Assembly (NCBI GenBank): GCA_024704765.1
Contig: JAKMXF010000302.1
Span: 62,001 to 126,000, forward strand
Length of the DNA stretch: 64,000 nt
Source: Oopsacas minuta
Lineage: Eukaryota; Porifera; Hexactinellida; Lyssacinosida; Leucopsacidae
Direction: 5' to 3'
Part shown: positions 60,292-64,000 of the stretch, one piece after another
Layout: each line of letters begins with the position of its first letter
How positions within the stretch are numbered: position 1 is the first letter of the stretch
Translations under genes and position numbers: made by a program
Notes under the pieces: model-generated
Seen by the model: the letters and a program-made list of their open reading frames with translations, nothing else
What the model was told of the DNA's origin: nothing
Databases searched by the model: none

Positions 60292-61489
60292 CAAACCTCG
60301 ATATCACCACTCTAGAAATGCTATATTTACCAAATGTTTATTAATTACTTTTCTTACTTTGTCAGTTGAATTCCCAGACACGTAATCGGAAATAGATTAC
60401 TACTAACAAATCATTTAGGTGCGTCAGTGCAGTACTGTAGTGTATACCAGCCAAACTATACTATAAGAATTGACAATTTTGGATTGATTAACTATTAATA
60501 CAACTTTTAGATCATTTAAATGAGGGATTTATTGTTATATTGAGTTTATAGGTACAGTGGAAGCCGGTTATAAGAAATCGTCAGCTGCATGTCCGAAGCA
60601 ACAAACATTTCCCGGAAAGAGCACCGTCTTACGACTATTTCTCCGCTCCAAACGATGCTCTTATAACTGGTATCCACTGTGCACACTTTACCTACTATAA
60701 TACCTATATTCTATATGTTTTATGTGTGAAACTTGGCTAATACAGAAATTGGATTCAGTTTAATGAATCCTTTCATGGATCTGTGAAGAGCACATGTATC
60801 TATGAATCTGAGAATTTAATTGATTTTGTTACACTGAATTATTCAATCTATTTACTCGAAACCTGTGTGTACAAATAGAATGTGATGTGATTTAGTCATT
60901 ACTTTGTGCGTATGCTTATAAATCGGACATCTTATCTATTTGTAAGTAATTAGTTAAAATCGATTCATCAGTGATTTTGTAAGCTTTGTGTTAAAATATT
61001 TACATAGCAGTACCCCAACAGGTAGGCTTTACGTTAATGATTCGACATCTAGCTCACTATTGCAAAGTATATATGCAAATACTTCACTTACTTCGTTTTG
61101 CCTTTGTGAATGCTCCATACATTTACACAATTTATCTCTTTTCATGCGTGTTAATACTAGGGATTCTTTCTAACGAATTGCTCTGTAGTCTAGCCAAAAT
61201 TCAGGTAACCATCTGTATAAAGCAGTGTTCGTTATAGGTTTTTGGCAGATTTAGATATTTCAATGACACCATGGTATGTATGTGTTATTATTTGTTTGAA
61301 ATGTGATTTGCTATGTATCTTGTAACATACTTACTCAGTAGAGATCTGTGGGTACATAGCCTGTGGGTGCGAATTCTATACCGAGTATAGATCTAGATAC
61401 TAGGTTTATAGGCATTGATACATATATAAGAACTGAATTATCCTAACAAATTCAATTTCATAAACCGATTTAGCTGACAAGAAAGTGTC
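60292..61489. other. 1.2-kb intergenic region between YTHDC1 and SNX9
   Basis: It contains a 127-bp palindromic element at 60554-60680 (separate entry). The frames at 60988-61237 lack domains and have AT-rich composition. The remainder is probably the YTHDC1 3' flank and the SNX9 promoter. Confidence 0.4.
60554..60680. mobile_element. 127-bp MITE with 21-bp terminal inverted repeats
   Basis: The left end acagtggaagccggttataa matches the reverse complement of the right end (acagtggataccagttataa) at 18 of 21 positions when extended by one base. Ends of the CAGTGGA...TTATAA kind resemble Tc1/mariner-pogo elements, but I do not see a clean TA duplication. The inside is GC-richer than the flanks and has no coding frame. 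Confidence 0.7.
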
Positions 61490-63157
61490 ATGAGCAAAGG
61501 TCGTGTCTTGTACGATTTTGAGGGAGAAGAGAATGGAGGAGAGCTTAGAGTGAATGCGGGAGAAGAAGTAAAAATAATCCAGCACGATGTTGGTGACGGT
61601 TGGATGGAAGCTGAGCTTGTAAACGGTATAAGAGGGATTGTTCCTATTTCATATATACAAATGTTGGAGACCCCTTCTAGTGTAGTTTTTAATTCCCCAC
61701 CTCCTCCCACTGCCCCTCCCTTTGCTACCAAGCAGACTCAAAATAATGATCCCGAATGGGACGATGAGTGGGATGATAACCCTCAGTTTCAGGGACAACA
61801 ACGGAATCAATCGTATGACAACGGACAAGGTACTCCCTCGTATCTAGATCCTAATCCAGCTGCTGGGAAGGATGTAAGTTTTGAGGGCTCACATTCAACT
61901 GAGCTACAGAAGAGCAAATCTCTGAAAAAGTCTTACAACAGATTTAGTAGCTTTGTGAGGACAGGAGGAGAGGCTTACATACTTGGTACCACCACTACCT
62001 CTAAGTTTGCTAAATCATCCAAATTGTTTCGTATAAAACAGAGTAAATACGGTCCTGCTTGGGAAGAGAGTCTAATCCCATTCACTGTGTCTGTAACTGA
62101 CCCAGAGAAGAAATCCAAATTCCACGGTATGAAGACATTTATAGCCTACGCAGTAACTCCCAGTAATACAAACCTTTCAGTCATTCGTCGTTACAAACAT
62201 TATGACTGGTTACATGAGCGACTAATCGAGAAGTTCACTTGTCTCAGTATACCTCCTCTCCCTGACAAACAGCTTACAGGTCGTTTCAATGACGACTTTG
62301 TAGAGAAGAGAAGAGATCAGCTAGAGGTCTGGACTAACCGTATTGCTAGACATCCTGTACTGGGTACTAGTGATGTGTTTTCTCACTTTATGTCCGTGTC
62401 TGAGGAAGACACGATCAATTGGAAGAATGGAAAGAGAGCTGCTGAGAAGGATGAATTCGTGGGACCTTTATTCTTCTTATCAATCGATCATAACATTGAA
62501 ACTATGGAGCTAATGCAAGCTGATTATGAGGTGGAATGTTTCGGTAAGTTTGCTACAAATATCGAAGAAGATCTCCAGCATCTACGGGATAGATTGGAGG
62601 ATAGGAAACGAAAGTTTGAAGGACCATTTCGCAGAGAATTTCAGAAGTTCGCTGGAAACATTCAAGCTGTAGCTAAAACATTCCAAAAGGTTGATCAACC
62701 TTTCTCTGAGCCTCTGACTCGTGCGCTTGATCACACAGCGATTACTCTATTCGACATAGGAGAGGATCATGTGTCACAACCTCCAAAAGATTTGGTACCA
62801 TTTTCTGAGAATATAAAAGAGTATCTTAGTATTCTATCTGCATTCCCTGACCTAGTACACATCCATAAGGGTGCTGTAGCTAAGGTAAGAGAGAGTGAGA
62901 AGTTGAAAGATGAATCAAAGATTGGAGCTTCTGATGTGCTAGATGTTACAAACCGTACAATAACAGTATCAGCTGCTCTTCAGTCAGAAATATTACATTT
63001 TCAGAGACAAAGAACTATTGACTTTCAAGGGATGATGAAAGAATACCTGAAACAACAAATCATGTTTTACCAGAATATTGCGAACAAGCTACAATCTACT
63101 TTGGATATGTATGAATTTGATGAAGATACTATCTCCCCTCTTAGTGCAAATGTCTAA
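61490..63157 (+). CDS. SNX9: SNX9/SNX18/SNX33-family sorting nexin
   Basis: A 555-residue single exon with SH3 (1-60; RVLYDFEGEENGGELRVNAG, ending RGIVPISYIQML), a low-complexity linker with acidic-Trp DPEWDDEWDDNP (about 86-97) like the clathrin/AP-2-binding part of SNX9, a PX domain (about 195-310; RRYKHYDWLHERL, IPPLPDKQ) and a BAR domain (about 330-545). VGPLFFLSIDHNIETMELMQ at the start of the BAR part fits the family. SNX9 proteins couple membrane curvature, dynamin and N-WASP in endocytosis. SNX9, 18 and 33 are paralogues in vertebrates, so the symbol denotes the family. Confidence 0.9.
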   Translation: MSKGRVLYDFEGEENGGELRVNAGEEVKIIQHDVGDGWMEAELVNGIRGIVPISYIQMLETPSSVVFNSPPPPTAPPFATKQTQNNDPEWDDEWDDNPQFQGQQRNQSYDNGQGTPSYLDPNPAAGKDVSFEGSHSTELQKSKSLKKSYNRFSSFVRTGGEAYILGTTTTSKFAKSSKLFRIKQSKYGPAWEESLIPFTVSVTDPEKKSKFHGMKTFIAYAVTPSNTNLSVIRRYKHYDWLHERLIEKFTCLSIPPLPDKQLTGRFNDDFVEKRRDQLEVWTNRIARHPVLGTSDVFSHFMSVSEEDTINWKNGKRAAEKDEFVGPLFFLSIDHNIETMELMQADYEVECFGKFATNIEEDLQHLRDRLEDRKRKFEGPFRREFQKFAGNIQAVAKTFQKVDQPFSEPLTRALDHTAITLFDIGEDHVSQPPKDLVPFSENIKEYLSILSAFPDLVHIHKGAVAKVRESEKLKDESKIGASDVLDVTNRTITVSAALQSEILHFQRQRTIDFQGMMKEYLKQQIMFYQNIANKLQSTLDMYEFDEDTISPLSANV

Positions 63158-63460
63158 CATAACTTGTTCAATCCCTGTTAAGCTGTTATTGACCTGTATA
63201 TTCCTGCGTAGTATATATTAGGTTCAACAATAACTTTTCTACTTCATGTACTCTTGATTTATATTTTAGTAACATCGTCTATTGTGTTATTTCATTTGTT
63301 TGTTTCGATCACATGGACTGTGTATTGTTCTAAATGTAATATATTTATTGTATTCGTTCATTTGTCAATTTATACAAACTGTCCTTAGAGGACAAATTAA
63401 ATTTCGCAGGATCTTATCCACCTACTCAAGTTTATACTTTCTTAGTTTGGTATAAGTATC
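63158..63460. other. intergenic between SNX9 and the terminal partial gene
   Basis: AT-rich, T-rich; no gene, repeat or RNA structure noted. Confidence 0.4.
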
Positions 63461-64000
63461 ATGTGTGCAGTCAATATAGATGAAAATAGTCTCTACGTCT
63501 TAACTGATAGAAGCATAACTCCAACTAATAACTCCCGTGGAGATGGGATGGAGAATATCTGTGAGTTTAGTTTTGATATAGATGACATCATGGAAGGTCT
63601 TGATGTCTCGATTGATCCCTCTGATAAGAAAGAAGATATGGGTAACATACTAGATGATTATATCAATGATTTAGCTCCCTTAGGCCCAGATGAAATGGGA
63701 GAAGATGGCAATTCTACTTCCATTGGTTCTAGCATTGTTAGTAGTGAGGGGGAATCTTCCAGTTTATTTGGAAGTTCATATAATGCTATTACCTTTGTAG
63801 AACAGTGTACCAAGGATATTATGGATATGAACACTTTACCCGATGAAATGGAGATTGGTCCTGAGGACTCTCCTCCTCTCTCTCCTCTCTCTAACTATAC
63901 TAACTCATTCACACAAGAATCTCATACGATTATTCCACAGGGAGAGATATCATCCCTAGGTAGAGCTATTATAACTACACCTCTAGATACACCAGCTGAT
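63461..64000 (+). CDS. acidic Ser-rich protein, 3'-truncated by window end
   Basis: An ATG at 63461 (MCAVNIDENSLYVL) opens a frame of 180 codons that has no stop before the window ends. The visible part is acidic and rich in Ser and Asp with clusters of hydrophobic residues: FSFDIDDIMEGLDVSID, GNILDDYINDLAPLG, EDSPPLSPLSNYTN. Composition resembles a transactivation region of a transcription factor, but no domain is visible and I do not assign a family. Confidence 0.7.
   Translation, partial: MCAVNIDENSLYVLTDRSITPTNNSRGDGMENICEFSFDIDDIMEGLDVSIDPSDKKEDMGNILDDYINDLAPLGPDEMGEDGNSTSIGSSIVSSEGESSSLFGSSYNAITFVEQCTKDIMDMNTLPDEMEIGPEDSPPLSPLSNYTNSFTQESHTIIPQGEISSLGRAIITTPLDTPAD

Noticed and set aside
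1-64000. Operons, CRISPR arrays, rRNA or tRNA genes
   Set aside because: No direct-repeat/spacer arrays and no recognisable rRNA. I saw no convincing tRNA by eye, although a covariance-model scan would be needed to be sure. Gene spacing (about 100-1100 bp) and mixed strands do not suggest operons.

Overview
This is a gene-dense, AT-rich stretch of an animal nuclear genome. The animal signal comes from clear orthologues of metazoan genes: an unconventional myosin VII with two MyTH4-FERM units, a lamin-type intermediate filament protein, a LEM-domain inner nuclear membrane protein, hormone-sensitive lipase, PGAM5, EVI5, RIF1, a p190RhoGAP-like GTPase, TMEM106, YTHDC1, SNX9 and BCAP31. About 27 genes sit in 64 kb. 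Roughly twenty of them are single uninterrupted reading frames although their relatives in most animals have many introns. Nineteen of the 22 introns that could be placed are 50-67 bp long. This fits an early-branching animal with a reduced genome. A compact sponge genome, for example a glass sponge, is my leading guess, but that is inference and not proven by the sequence.

Layout. 1-10.5 kb: end of an NHL-repeat gene, lamin-like filament gene, hormone-sensitive lipase, PGAM5, a reverse-strand LRAT/NlpC-P60-like gene, and a three-exon LEM-domain gene. 10.5-18.6 kb: DENND10, a five-exon adaptor combining SH2, proline-rich and WW parts, a membrane-anchored Ca2+-dependent PI-PLC-like protein, and EVI5. 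18.7-23 kb: NAE1, whose single large intron contains a complete reverse-strand TRAF-zinc-finger gene, then a small reverse-strand two-exon gene and PCBD1. 23.2-31.6 kb: a 15-exon myosin VII gene, one intron of which contains a non-autonomous hAT-type transposon with a perfect 8-bp target duplication that also duplicates the splice acceptor. 31.8-34.9 kb: reverse-strand ZPR1 and DALRD3. 35.5-50.5 kb: an R3H-domain gene, a PX-BAR sorting nexin, a possible ATRIP-like gene, a TIA1/TIAL1 RNA-binding protein and RIF1. 51-64 kb: a p190RhoGAP-like GTPase without a RhoGAP domain, BCAP31, CCZ1, TMEM106, YTHDC1, SNX9 and the start of an acidic protein cut by the window end.

The genes do not form one pathway. 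Several work in endosome-lysosome traffic (EVI5, DENND10, CCZ1, TMEM106, the two sorting nexins), two at the nuclear envelope (lamin-like and LEM), and RIF1 plus perhaps the ATRIP-like gene in genome maintenance. The most striking points are the transposon that became part of a myosin intron, the nested TRAF-like gene whose membrane helix is encoded by an 8-bp microsatellite, several unusual domain architectures, and a recurring AG dinucleotide just upstream of start codons that would fit 5' leader splicing.
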